This document shows, piece by piece, positions 1 through 6,842 of a stretch of 13,394 nt of DNA. A program made the position numbers and the translations under genes. Position 1 is the stretch's first letter. Each line of letters starts with the position of its first letter. The stretch is from Aquificota bacterium (GTDB lineage: Bacteria; Thermosulfidibacterota; Thermosulfidibacteria; Thermosulfidibacterales; Thermosulfidibacteraceae), in assembly GCA_015494645.1 (NCBI GenBank), contig WGAU01000042.1, positions 1 to 13,394 of the forward strand. Direction: 5' to 3'. Under the pieces are notes generated by a model. That model was not told the DNA's origin and did no database searches. It was given only the letters and a program-made list of their open reading frames with translations.

Positions 1-948
1 CTTGCAGATATTGTAGCAAAAGGAATTCATGTTGAGGAAGAAGTGAACACGCATATAGGTAGTGATGATACTAATAGAGAAGTTGTGATTGTTGAAGAAC
101 ATCCTCTGCAAGAACATGTGCTGGAAGTCCAAGAAAGTGAAGTGAAGGTACAGACCAAGGATCAAATACTATCACATAAAGTTATGTCATTATTTTCTGG
201 AGATAAAGTTGTACGTAAAGGTGATATTTCTCCTTTATATAATATGAATGAGGCAACAATTCGGGATGTTAGTGCTAAAGAGAGTGTTGGAAATGCTGTT
301 ATTTTAAGTCAAAAGATTTCGGATTATAGATTAGAGGATTATCAGAGCAATTTTGAATTTGGAAAAGGTGATAATAGAAGCAATCATAAGAAAGACTTTC
401 ACAAGGAGAGTGATGTTGGTGATTCTGTATCTACAAAAAGTATTTCATTTAGTAAGGAACATTTATTTCACTTGAAGTATGAGCCGGATATATATATTAA
501 GGATTCAGGCTCAAAAAGTAATTTGCCTGATGTGGTCTCTAAAGTAGACGTGCAACAAGCCAGCCAGACTGGTGATAGAATTCATCACGCTACTATATCT
601 TTGGACGATGATAATATTCTTAAGAAAATAAGGGTTTCTGTATACGGAGAGCATGGAGTAAGAGTGGTTTTTCATGTGAAGGGTGCTGAGTATCATGATG
701 CGGTTCGCATGTTTGGGGATATGGCTGATCTGAAGAATAACCTGCATAATTCAGGTTTTAATCATGTTGATCTTATGTTTTCTTCTGGGTCTGGGAATCA
801 ATCTTTTGGATCCCATGGACAGGAACAGAAAGCTTTTAGTAGGCCTTCGTTTACCTCTCCTGAAGTGCAGGGTAGTTTTTCATCTGATAATCTTTCTGAA
901 ACCTCTTCTGATCAGCTCTTGGATTCCCATTTGAACGCTCTTGCCTAA
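1..948 (+). CDS. fliK: Flagellar hook-length control protein FliK, C-terminal part (5' end outside window)
   Basis: The frame is open from base 1 to the TAA at 946-948, so the gene starts upstream; a GTG at 43 lies inside the open frame and need not be the start. About 315 residues are visible. Most are hydrophilic, low-complexity and rich in Ser, Asp, Lys and Val, as in the linker of FliK. A compact region at about bases 590-785 resembles the FliK C-terminal (Flg_hook) domain: a beta segment around IRVSVYGEHGVRVVFHV, then a helix with regularly spaced Leu (DLKNNLHNSGF). The usual L-P-x-x-LG-x-V signature is not clear, so the domain is divergent. FliK is exported, measures the hook, and contacts the FlhB cytoplasmic domain to switch export from hook to filament subunits. 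Its place just before flgD and flgE is the usual fliK position and carries much of the call. Base composition is AT-richer than the export genes downstream (23/60 and 22/60 G+C at 241-300 and 361-420, against 32/60 at 12301-12360). Confidence 0.78.
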   Translation, partial: LADIVAKGIHVEEEVNTHIGSDDTNREVVIVEEHPLQEHVLEVQESEVKVQTKDQILSHKVMSLFSGDKVVRKGDISPLYNMNEATIRDVSAKESVGNAVILSQKISDYRLEDYQSNFEFGKGDNRSNHKKDFHKESDVGDSVSTKSISFSKEHLFHLKYEPDIYIKDSGSKSNLPDVVSKVDVQQASQTGDRIHHATISLDDDNILKKIRVSVYGEHGVRVVFHVKGAEYHDAVRMFGDMADLKNNLHNSGFNHVDLMFSSGSGNQSFGSHGQEQKAFSRPSFTSPEVQGSFSSDNLSETSSDQLLDSHLNALA

Positions 949-952
949 TTTC

Positions 953-968
953 TGGCATCTTCTTTGCT
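953..968 (+). promoter_or_regulatory. Putative sigma-54 (RpoN) -24/-12 promoter for flgD
   Basis: Just after the fliK stop the sequence reads TGGCATcttctTTGCT, preceded by C. GG (954-955) and GC (966-967) are separated by exactly ten bases, the spacing sigma-54 requires. Against the consensus YTGGCACG-N4-TTGCW there are two mismatches, at the C and G of CACG. Transcription would start near 979. The site lies in a non-coding gap ahead of hook genes, a class often under RpoN control in bacteria that use sigma-54 for flagella. No enhancer-binding site was identified. Confidence 0.6.
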
Positions 969-969
969 A

Positions 970-997
970 ACCTCCCAGGTAGCAGTGCGTGGGAGGT
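970..997 (+). promoter_or_regulatory. Hairpin masking the flgD ribosome binding site
   Basis: ACCTCCCA (970-977) and TGGGAGGT (990-997) form a perfect 8-bp, GC-rich stem with a 12-base loop. The right arm is the Shine-Dalgarno sequence of flgD (GGGAGG, 991-996). No T-run follows, so this does not look like an intrinsic terminator. In RNA reading through from fliK the ribosome binding site would be paired. RNA started at the predicted sigma-54 site (near 979) would lack the left arm. The stem is seen directly; its role is inferred. Confidence 0.55.
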
Positions 998-1004
998 GTT
1001 GATC

Positions 1005-1667
1005 ATGATAACAAAAGTTGATGCTACCGGAATTTATCCTGCTTCTCCTTCGGAGAATACGCAGTATGCAAAGAAAGACATATTAGGAAAAGACGACTTC
1101 CTTAAAATTCTCATAACTGAACTGACACATCAGGATCCTCTTGATCCTTTGAAGGACAGGGACATGATCGCTCAGATGGCCCAGCTTAGTCAGTTAGAGC
1201 AGATCACCCAGTTTACACATTCAGTGGATAAATTCTTCTCTGGTTTTGAAAAGATTATGAACACTTATAAAGCTCTCCAAGGTGCTTCTCTGGTGGGTAA
1301 AAAGGTTAAGGTAGAGGGGGTTCCATTTATGATCAAAAAAGACGGGAAGCTTGAAGCGGTTTCCTATAAACTTGATCAAAAAGCAGAGGTGATTGCTGAG
1401 ATTTACGATGAAAATGGCAAACTTGTTGCTAAAGAATCTTTAGGAGAACAGGATGTGGGAATTCATGTTTTTAACCCGACCACGGAACTTTCTGATGGTG
1501 TTTACGCTGTGAGATTTAGCGCTTTGGATGAGAAGGGTAATACTATCCCTGTACAAGTTTACGGATGGGATAGGGTAATGGAGGTTTCCACAGAGGGTGG
1601 TGAGCTTTCTTTGGTTTTGGAAAGCGGTGACAACAAACCTTTGGAGTCTGTGATAGCCTTTAAATAA
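1005..1667 (+). CDS. flgD: Flagellar hook-capping protein FlgD
   Basis: FlgD is exported through the flagellar type III apparatus and sits at the tip of the growing hook, where it guides FlgE assembly; it is absent from the finished flagellum. The protein has 220 residues, near the usual length. The diagnostic N-terminal region is at about residues 26-70: LGKDDFLKILITEL, then QDPLDP, then a Gln/Leu-rich helix (MAQLSQLEQITQF). The C-terminal half (from about residue 95, LVGKKVKVEG) fits the tudor/Ig-like FlgD core. I chose ATG 1005 because GGGAGG at 991-996 lies 8 bases before it. A GTG at 996 is in frame but overlaps the last base of that Shine-Dalgarno, so it is unlikely. The gene follows fliK and precedes flgE by 24 bases. 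Confidence 0.96.
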   Translation: MITKVDATGIYPASPSENTQYAKKDILGKDDFLKILITELTHQDPLDPLKDRDMIAQMAQLSQLEQITQFTHSVDKFFSGFEKIMNTYKALQGASLVGKKVKVEGVPFMIKKDGKLEAVSYKLDQKAEVIAEIYDENGKLVAKESLGEQDVGIHVFNPTTELSDGVYAVRFSALDEKGNTIPVQVYGWDRVMEVSTEGGELSLVLESGDNKPLESVIAFK

Positions 1668-1691
1668 AAATAAGGCGGGAGGTATAGAGCC

Positions 1692-3824
1692 ATGATGAGA
1701 AGTATGTTTACGGCTATAACGGGTCTGGGGTCTCACAGGACCGCAATGGATGTCATAGGTCATAATTTGGCCAATGTTAACACTGTTGGTTACAAGAAGC
1801 AGCGAGCTTACTTTCAAGAGCTGTTTTCCCAGACTTTGGTGGCTCCAACTGCGCCTACTGCTACAAGACCTGCGAGAAATCCTGTTCAGGTGGGATTGGG
1901 AGTCAGGGTGGCTTCAATAGATACTATGTTCACTCAAGGTGCTTTTGAGACTACAGGAAAAACCACAGATGTTGCTATCAATGGGAAGGGTTTCTTTGTG
2001 GTGAGGCAGGGAGATGCTTATTATTATACAAGAGCAGGTAATTTTTCTTTCAATTCAGATGGATATTTAGTTGATCCAAATGGTTATGTGGTGCAGGGTT
2101 ATAAATTCAATGAACAGACAGGGGAGTGGGAAGCTTTATCTTCTGATATCTATATAGACCCTAATGATAGGTTGCCTCCGAAGCAAACAGATATGTTAAA
2201 GTTGAAAGCTAATCTATCATCCAGTGCTACGGGTTATACTTATGAGACTTGGAGTATAGGACCTTTCAGGAACAGCGCTTCAGCAACTGTAAATACGGCA
2301 ATGGCTACCAGTCAGTTTATTGTTGATAGCTGTATGGCAGAGGAGATTACGACTGGTGATTACATAGAGATCATAGGAACCGGACACGACGGAGAGGCGG
2401 TTTCAGGGAAATTCTATCTGAATAGCCGTAGTGATCTTACGACAGGTCTGACTTTAAATACAAATACTAACGTAACGGCTGGTGAAACAGTTGATTTAAA
2501 TGCGGGTACTAGTATTGACGATATAAAAGGATATTTTATTGTTGTGAATGCCGATTCAGAACCTAATAAATTCGTAGGTATGATTATAGGTCCTGATGAT
2601 ATAGGAAAGACTTTTACTGCTAATCTTACATTAACACCCGTAGCTTATTATGATCATCTTAGATTGCATTTAAGCTGGTTATACAATCACAACTATGATG
2701 AAGAAAAATACAGGGTTACATGGCAGGATGGAAAGATAAAGATCATTGATAAGCAATGTGGAGATAGTCTATTGAGTGTCAAGTTAAATTTTGTAGATTA
2801 CGGCTCAAGTGGAAGTAAAATGGATTTACCACCGGTAAATTTAGAAGTTGAAGGTAAAGATGCTGATAGACACGTCGTTGTTACCAAAATATACGATAAA
2901 TTTGGTGGAGAGCATGAGCTGAAAATTACGTATGTTAAGGTACAAGGAGAGGACGGGGACGATAACGCATCCTTCTTTAGTGCCTCTGCTACTGATGATC
3001 CCAATAAACAAAAGAATGTGTGGCTATTCTATACTGAACTTGACGGTCAGATTTTGCAGGTTAATGGAGCTACAGGTAGGGTGGTTTTTGATGCCGAAGG
3101 AAATCCTACAGTCTATTACTATTATGCTCATTATGAGGGTAATACGGGACAGGTCGGTGCCTTTGATAGCATAACTTCTATATCTACCATCACCAATCCT
3201 CAGATTCTACCAATATGTCCTGAGGAAAATTGTCCAGTTGTCTTAAATGTTGACATAGATGGGGATGGAATAGTCAGCAGTACGGGGATGACAATTGCTA
3301 CATTAAATGAGTATGGGGCTGCTCTTGGAATACATCTTGAGGAGTGGAATTCTGAATTGTTCAGTGGTCCAGTTGGCATTCAGACAAGGGAGGGAGATAG
3401 GTTATTGTTTACAAGTATGGGAGGGGAATCAAAAACCTACTATGTGGAACAGAATGGGTATCCTCAGGGTGATCTTGTTTCTCTGGAGGTTACCGATGGA
3501 GGTGTGATTCAGGCTGTGTATACCAATGGACAAACACGTCCCAAATACGCTTTAACACTTGCAGGGTTTACTAACGAGCAAGGTCTTAAGAGGATGGGTG
3601 ATAACCTCTATATGCAGACTCCCGCTTCTGGTGTTCCCTTTTTCGGTAGATCTGGGGAAATTGGTCTTGGAGAAGTCAGAGCTGGAGTCTTGGAGATGTC
3701 TAATGTTGATATTGCAGAGGAGTTTACAAAGATGATTGTTACCCAGAGGGGATTTCAGGCCAATGCGAGGGTGATCACAACTTCAGATGAGATGCTTCAG
3801 GACATTATAGCGTTGAAAAGGTAG
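1692..3824 (+). CDS. flgE: Flagellar hook protein FlgE (extended form)
   Basis: FlgE polymerises into the hook, the universal joint between rod and filament. The N-terminus has the axial-protein signature, with ANVNTVGYK at about residues 27-35, followed by the FlgE/F/G core (TDVAINGKGFFVV, residues 93-105). The C-terminal part carries the hook pattern QNGYPQGDL...GVIQAVYTNGQ and ends with SNVDIAEEF...MIVTQRGFQANARVI...DII, the second axial helix. At 710 residues it is much longer than enteric FlgE (about 400). The extra length lies in the middle, as in other bacteria with enlarged outer hook domains. The middle is AT-rich (17/60 G+C at 2521-2580) and includes a C-x4-C pair (C509, C514) and a DxDxDG loop (residues 521-526). 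Start ATG 1692 lies 9 bases after GGGAGG (1677-1682). Confidence 0.96.
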   Translation: MMRSMFTAITGLGSHRTAMDVIGHNLANVNTVGYKKQRAYFQELFSQTLVAPTAPTATRPARNPVQVGLGVRVASIDTMFTQGAFETTGKTTDVAINGKGFFVVRQGDAYYYTRAGNFSFNSDGYLVDPNGYVVQGYKFNEQTGEWEALSSDIYIDPNDRLPPKQTDMLKLKANLSSSATGYTYETWSIGPFRNSASATVNTAMATSQFIVDSCMAEEITTGDYIEIIGTGHDGEAVSGKFYLNSRSDLTTGLTLNTNTNVTAGETVDLNAGTSIDDIKGYFIVVNADSEPNKFVGMIIGPDDIGKTFTANLTLTPVAYYDHLRLHLSWLYNHNYDEEKYRVTWQDGKIKIIDKQCGDSLLSVKLNFVDYGSSGSKMDLPPVNLEVEGKDADRHVVVTKIYDKFGGEHELKITYVKVQGEDGDDNASFFSASATDDPNKQKNVWLFYTELDGQILQVNGATGRVVFDAEGNPTVYYYYAHYEGNTGQVGAFDSITSISTITNPQILPICPEENCPVVLNVDIDGDGIVSSTGMTIATLNEYGAALGIHLEEWNSELFSGPVGIQTREGDRLLFTSMGGESKTYYVEQNGYPQGDLVSLEVTDGGVIQAVYTNGQTRPKYALTLAGFTNEQGLKRMGDNLYMQTPASGVPFFGRSGEIGLGEVRAGVLEMSNVDIAEEFTKMIVTQRGFQANARVITTSDEMLQDIIALKR

Positions 3825-3864
3825 GGGTATTTAGTGTAGTTTAATTCATCATAAAAATTTGAAG

Positions 3865-3878
3865 TAGGGGGCCCCCTA
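3865..3878 (+). repeat. Perfect 14-bp palindrome over the HDOD gene ribosome binding site
   Basis: TAGGGGGCCCCCTA equals its own reverse complement. Its G-run (3867-3871) is the only plausible Shine-Dalgarno for the next gene. Its final A is the first base of the ATG start at 3878. Folded in RNA it would give a 5-bp stem with a GGCC loop that covers the ribosome binding site and touches the start codon. As DNA it could bind a symmetric dimer. The palindrome is seen directly; function is unknown. Confidence 0.6.
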
Positions 3879-4720
3879 TGATCTCTTTAGACGAACTTAC
3901 GGTAAGGATAGAGAAGGATGATGATTTTGCCACTATGCCGCACATAGCGGCTAAGGTTATGAAAATGGTGGAAGATCCAGATGTGTCTGTTGCGGAGCTT
4001 GAGAAGTATATATCCATTGATCAGGTGCTTACAGCAGAGATTTTGAAACTCGCCAATTCTCCACTTTATGCTCCGAGGATGCCTATAACGTCTCTTAAGC
4101 ATGCTATAAACTATTTAGGGCTTGCCAATATCAGGAGCCTTACCTTAATGGTTGCTATAAGAAGCCTGTATTCGTCTGCGGAGTCAAAGGAGGTTATGGC
4201 TGCGTTCTGGAAGCATTCGGCTGCTTCTGCTGTGGTTTCAAGGAACATTGTGATGGGCGTTGGAGGTGTTGAACTGAATGCTGAGGAGATGTTTACCGTT
4301 GGCCTTCTCCACGATTTTGGTAAGGTGGTCCTTTTGAAGTTTTATCCCGATGAATACCTCAAGGTAGTGGAGGAGGTTAAATCGGGAAGGAGAGATTTTT
4401 ACAGTGCTGAAAAGGAGCTTTTAGGAGTGCATCATGCCTATGTGGGAGCTTTGATACTGAGTAAGTGGGGATTCCATGTGGATGTGGTAAACGCCGTGGG
4501 TTCTCATCATGAGGAACCGGATAATCCTGTGTCTGCTTTGATGGTGCTTGCCAATGTCTTTTGTTCCACATGGGATTATAGTTTGGTTGATCCGAAATAT
4601 GAAGTTAAATTCTTTGATAGGGCTTTGGAAATTTTGAGTATTGACGAAGATAAATGGAGAGAAGTAACTGAGGGGATAAAGCAGCAATTGGAGGAAAGCT
4701 CAGAGATTCTCGGGGTTTAG
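3878..4720 (+). CDS. HDOD-domain signalling protein in the flagellar cluster
   Basis: This 280-residue protein is a single cytoplasmic HDOD domain with short flanks and no signal peptide or membrane segment. The N-terminal part (ATMPHIAAKVMKMVEDPD, then ISIDQVLTAEILKLANSPLY) and the helix SLKHAINYLGLANIRSL are typical of the family. HD-like residues are kept: H113 (WKHSA), H145-D146 with K149 (LLHDFGK), H185-H186 and H210-H211 (SHHEEP). HDOD proteins usually act as non-enzymatic signalling modules linked to motility, chemotaxis and second-messenger control; whether this one hydrolyses anything is unknown. It lacks the GYP motif of cyclic-di-GMP phosphodiesterases. It lies 53 bases after flgE and 11 before motA. 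Many clusters carry the small flbD/swrD gene here. The name gene_symbol is left empty because no established symbol applies. Confidence 0.9.
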   Translation: MISLDELTVRIEKDDDFATMPHIAAKVMKMVEDPDVSVAELEKYISIDQVLTAEILKLANSPLYAPRMPITSLKHAINYLGLANIRSLTLMVAIRSLYSSAESKEVMAAFWKHSAASAVVSRNIVMGVGGVELNAEEMFTVGLLHDFGKVVLLKFYPDEYLKVVEEVKSGRRDFYSAEKELLGVHHAYVGALILSKWGFHVDVVNAVGSHHEEPDNPVSALMVLANVFCSTWDYSLVDPKYEVKFFDRALEILSIDEDKWREVTEGIKQQLEESSEILGV

Positions 4721-4731
4721 GATAGTCAGCT

Positions 4732-5496
4732 ATGGATATAGCAACACTAATTGGAATAGTAGTATGCTTTGCCCTAATGCTTGTAGCCATTATGATGGGT
4801 GGTCCCTTAAGTGCCTTTATAGATATCCCGTCAATGATGATTACTGTGGGAGGTACCTTGGGGGCTACGTTCACAAGTTATCCTTTAAAGGATGTTCTTG
4901 GGGTTGTGGGTATAATAAAGAACACTTTTCTTTACAAGCCACAGGATCCGGTTGCGGTTATTACTCAGCTTGTTGAGTTTGCACAGATAGCCAGGAAGGA
5001 AGGTATCCTTGCTCTGGAAGGAAAAATAGAGGAGATAACTGATCCTTTCTTCAAAAAGGCTATACAGCTTGCCGTTGATGGTACTGAGCCTGAGGTTATG
5101 AGAGATATTTTGGAGACCGAGATAGCCTTTATTGAGGAAAGGCACAAGAAAGGTTCTGACATGATGGACTTTATGGCTACTCTATCTCCTGCTTTCGGGA
5201 TGATTGGTACACTTATAGGTCTTGTTCAGATGCTCAGAAGCATGAATGATCCCAGTACTATTGGTCCTGCCATGGCCGTTGCTTTGATTACTACGTTCTA
5301 CGGGGCAGTTATGGCTAATGTTATTTTCTCTCCGTTTGCGAATAAGCTCAAGGTTAGGTCTGCTGAGGAGATTTTGGTAAAGGATATTATTCTTGCGGGC
5401 ATACTTTCTATTCAGGCTGGGGACAATCCAAGGATATTGGAGCAAAAGCTTCATGCCTATATTCCTCCCAAGCTGAGAAAGAGCGTCTTTGAGTAA
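4732..5496 (+). CDS. motA: Flagellar stator subunit MotA (PomA-like length)
   Basis: MotA forms the pentameric part of the inner-membrane stator around a MotB dimer; ion flow through the unit drives rotation of the C-ring. At 254 residues it is closer to Vibrio PomA (about 253) than to E. coli MotA (295). Four membrane segments are visible: about 3-23, 33-50, 148-168 and 178-200. Between segments 2 and 3 lies the charged cytoplasmic loop that contacts FliG. Two conserved prolines are present: P153 in SPAFGMIGTLIGL before segment 3, and P201 in FSPFANKL after segment 4, corresponding to E. coli P173 and P222. The start ATG is 11 bases after the HDOD gene stop, and the AGGA Shine-Dalgarno (4719-4722) overlaps that stop. 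This suggests co-translation. Confidence 0.97.
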   Translation: MDIATLIGIVVCFALMLVAIMMGGPLSAFIDIPSMMITVGGTLGATFTSYPLKDVLGVVGIIKNTFLYKPQDPVAVITQLVEFAQIARKEGILALEGKIEEITDPFFKKAIQLAVDGTEPEVMRDILETEIAFIEERHKKGSDMMDFMATLSPAFGMIGTLIGLVQMLRSMNDPSTIGPAMAVALITTFYGAVMANVIFSPFANKLKVRSAEEILVKDIILAGILSIQAGDNPRILEQKLHAYIPPKLRKSVFE

Positions 5497-5505
5497 GGAA
5501 GGGGT

Positions 5506-6300
5506 ATGGGAAAGAGAGATAAAAAGGGTGATGAAGGTGGAGGTGGCTGTCCTGCTTGGATGGCTACTTTTTCTGACCTTATGAGTCTTCTTCTGACCTT
5601 TTTCGTTCTTCTTCTTTCTATGGCTTCTTTGGATCAGAAGAAGATCAAAGAGGCGTTGGGATCTCTGCAGGGTGCCCTTGGTGTTTTGGAGGGTGGATTC
5701 AAAACGGAGGTGAGTAAAGAGCTTATTATGCCTTCTGTTGGTATAGAACCGCCCAAAAAGCTTGTAATGGAGAGGGTGAAGAGATGGGCTTATAGGAGAA
5801 TAAAGCCCGGTAAAGGAAAGGCCTTTAGAAATAGAGAGGGCTACATAAAATCTAAAGAGACAGAAAGAGGGCCGGTTGAGGTTAGGGAGACTAAGGAAGG
5901 CATTGTTATTTCTATGGTTGGGGGAGTATTGTTTGATCCGGGAGATGCTCAGCTGAAGCCTGAGGGGAAGAAGCTTTTGGATGAGCTTGTACCTTTGATA
6001 AAACAGTTAGGATATCCTATAAGAATAGAGGGGCATACTGATAATACCCCTGTGGTTGGGGGAAAATACAAATCAAATTGGGAACTTTCTGTGGCAAGGG
6101 CTATTAGCGTTTTGAGATATTTCATAAGCAAGGGGCTTGATCCTAAGAAAATGTCTGTGGCAGGGTATGGTCCTTACAAGCCCCTTTATCCCAATGATAC
6201 CCCTGAGCACAGGGCGAGGAACAGAAGAGTTGATATAGTTATACTTGTTAAGGATAGGGAATCCGAGTCCAAGATTGGACCGGAGGTTGAGATTGAGTAG
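5506..6300 (+). CDS. motB: Flagellar stator subunit MotB (PomB-like)
   Basis: MotB anchors the stator to peptidoglycan and carries the ion-binding aspartate. The protein has 264 residues. A short Gly/Lys-rich cytoplasmic tail is followed by one membrane helix (about 20-42) with the essential aspartate at D24 in TFSDLMSLLLTFFVLLLS. An OmpA-like peptidoglycan-binding domain spans about 128-245, with GHTDNTPV at 176-183 and RARNRRVDIVI near the end. The segment around D24 resembles sodium-type PomB/MotS rather than E. coli MotB, and the aspartate number matches Vibrio PomB. Sodium coupling is therefore an inference. The gene starts 9 bases after the motA stop, and GGAAGGGG (5497-5504) supplies the Shine-Dalgarno. 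Confidence 0.97.
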   Translation: MGKRDKKGDEGGGGCPAWMATFSDLMSLLLTFFVLLLSMASLDQKKIKEALGSLQGALGVLEGGFKTEVSKELIMPSVGIEPPKKLVMERVKRWAYRRIKPGKGKAFRNREGYIKSKETERGPVEVRETKEGIVISMVGGVLFDPGDAQLKPEGKKLLDELVPLIKQLGYPIRIEGHTDNTPVVGGKYKSNWELSVARAISVLRYFISKGLDPKKMSVAGYGPYKPLYPNDTPEHRARNRRVDIVILVKDRESESKIGPEVEIE

Positions 6301-6311
6301 GAGGATTGGAG

Positions 6312-6842
6312 ATGGGCGATGAGGAGAGGGTAGAGGAAGCACCAAAGAAGAAAGGCAAGGGGAAGCTATTTATACTACTTGGTCTGGTTCTTATACTGCT
6401 TATGGGCGGTGGTGGAGCTGCCTACTTTTTCTTCTTTAAGAAGAAGCCAAAACAACAGCCTCAAGGGCAGGCTCCAACGCCTCAAGCTCCTGCACCTGCT
6501 CCTGCACCTGCACCAATGGCTGGTGCCCCTACGGCTGTGCCCCAGTTCTTCTACGATTTGGATACCTTCATAGTTAATCTGGCGGATGAGGATGGATCGC
6601 GTTATCTGAAAGTTAAGATGACCCTTGCCCTTTCAAACAAGGAGGTTCAAAAAGAGATAGAGAAGAAACTCCCTGTTATAAGGGATGCTATAATAACGGT
6701 GATTTCAAACAAGTACTATAAAGATGTGGCCACTCCTGCGGGTAAGCTTGCCCTAAAAAGGGAGATAATGGCGAGGATCAATATAATACTTACTACTGGT
6801 AAAGTGGTGGACATATACTTTACGGAGTTTGTGGCTCAATGA
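6312..6842 (+). CDS. fliL: Flagellar basal body-associated protein FliL
   Basis: FliL is a single-pass inner-membrane protein that surrounds or supports the stator and affects torque and swarming. The 176-residue protein has a Lys/Glu-rich cytoplasmic tail (1-18) and a membrane helix (19-42, LFILLGLVLILL...). A Pro/Ala-rich periplasmic linker (about 46-77) precedes the FliL domain (about 78-176), which has FFYDLDTFIVNLAD and RYLKVKMTLALS and ends FTEFVAQ. I chose ATG 6312 because GGAGG (6300-6304) lies 7 bases before it. An in-frame TTG at 6306 sits one base after the Shine-Dalgarno and is unlikely. The last four bases overlap the fliN start (ATGA). In many clusters fliM follows fliL; here fliN follows directly. 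Confidence 0.95.
   Translation: MGDEERVEEAPKKKGKGKLFILLGLVLILLMGGGGAAYFFFFKKKPKQQPQGQAPTPQAPAPAPAPAPMAGAPTAVPQFFYDLDTFIVNLADEDGSRYLKVKMTLALSNKEVQKEIEKKLPVIRDAIITVISNKYYKDVATPAGKLALKREIMARINIILTTGKVVDIYFTEFVAQ
6486..6509 (+). repeat. Two tandem 12-bp units in fliL encoding Ala-Pro repeats
   Basis: GCTCCTGCACCT occurs twice in perfect tandem, each unit encoding Ala-Pro-Ala-Pro. Related GCTCC and GCACC units flank it. The array forms part of the flexible Pro/Ala linker between the FliL membrane helix and its periplasmic domain, so it could vary in length between strains by slippage or recombination in multiples of 12 bases without changing frame. Confidence 0.8.

Noticed and set aside
970..997. 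Intrinsic terminator between fliK and flgD
   Set aside because: The stem is GC-rich but no T-run follows, and its right arm is the flgD Shine-Dalgarno; a ribosome-binding-site hairpin fits better.
996..1004. GTG 996 as the flgD start
   Set aside because: It shares a base with the only Shine-Dalgarno (991-996); ATG 1005 has normal spacing.
3825..3877. Sigma-70 type promoter in the flgE-HDOD gap
   Set aside because: The gap is AT-rich but no -35/-10 pair with proper spacing stands out; TTGAAA at 3813 has no good -10 partner. No sigma-54 spacing is present either.
3878..4720. Reading the HDOD protein as an HD-GYP cyclic-di-GMP phosphodiesterase
   Set aside because: HD residues are present but there is no GYP motif, and the N-terminal helices follow the HDOD pattern.
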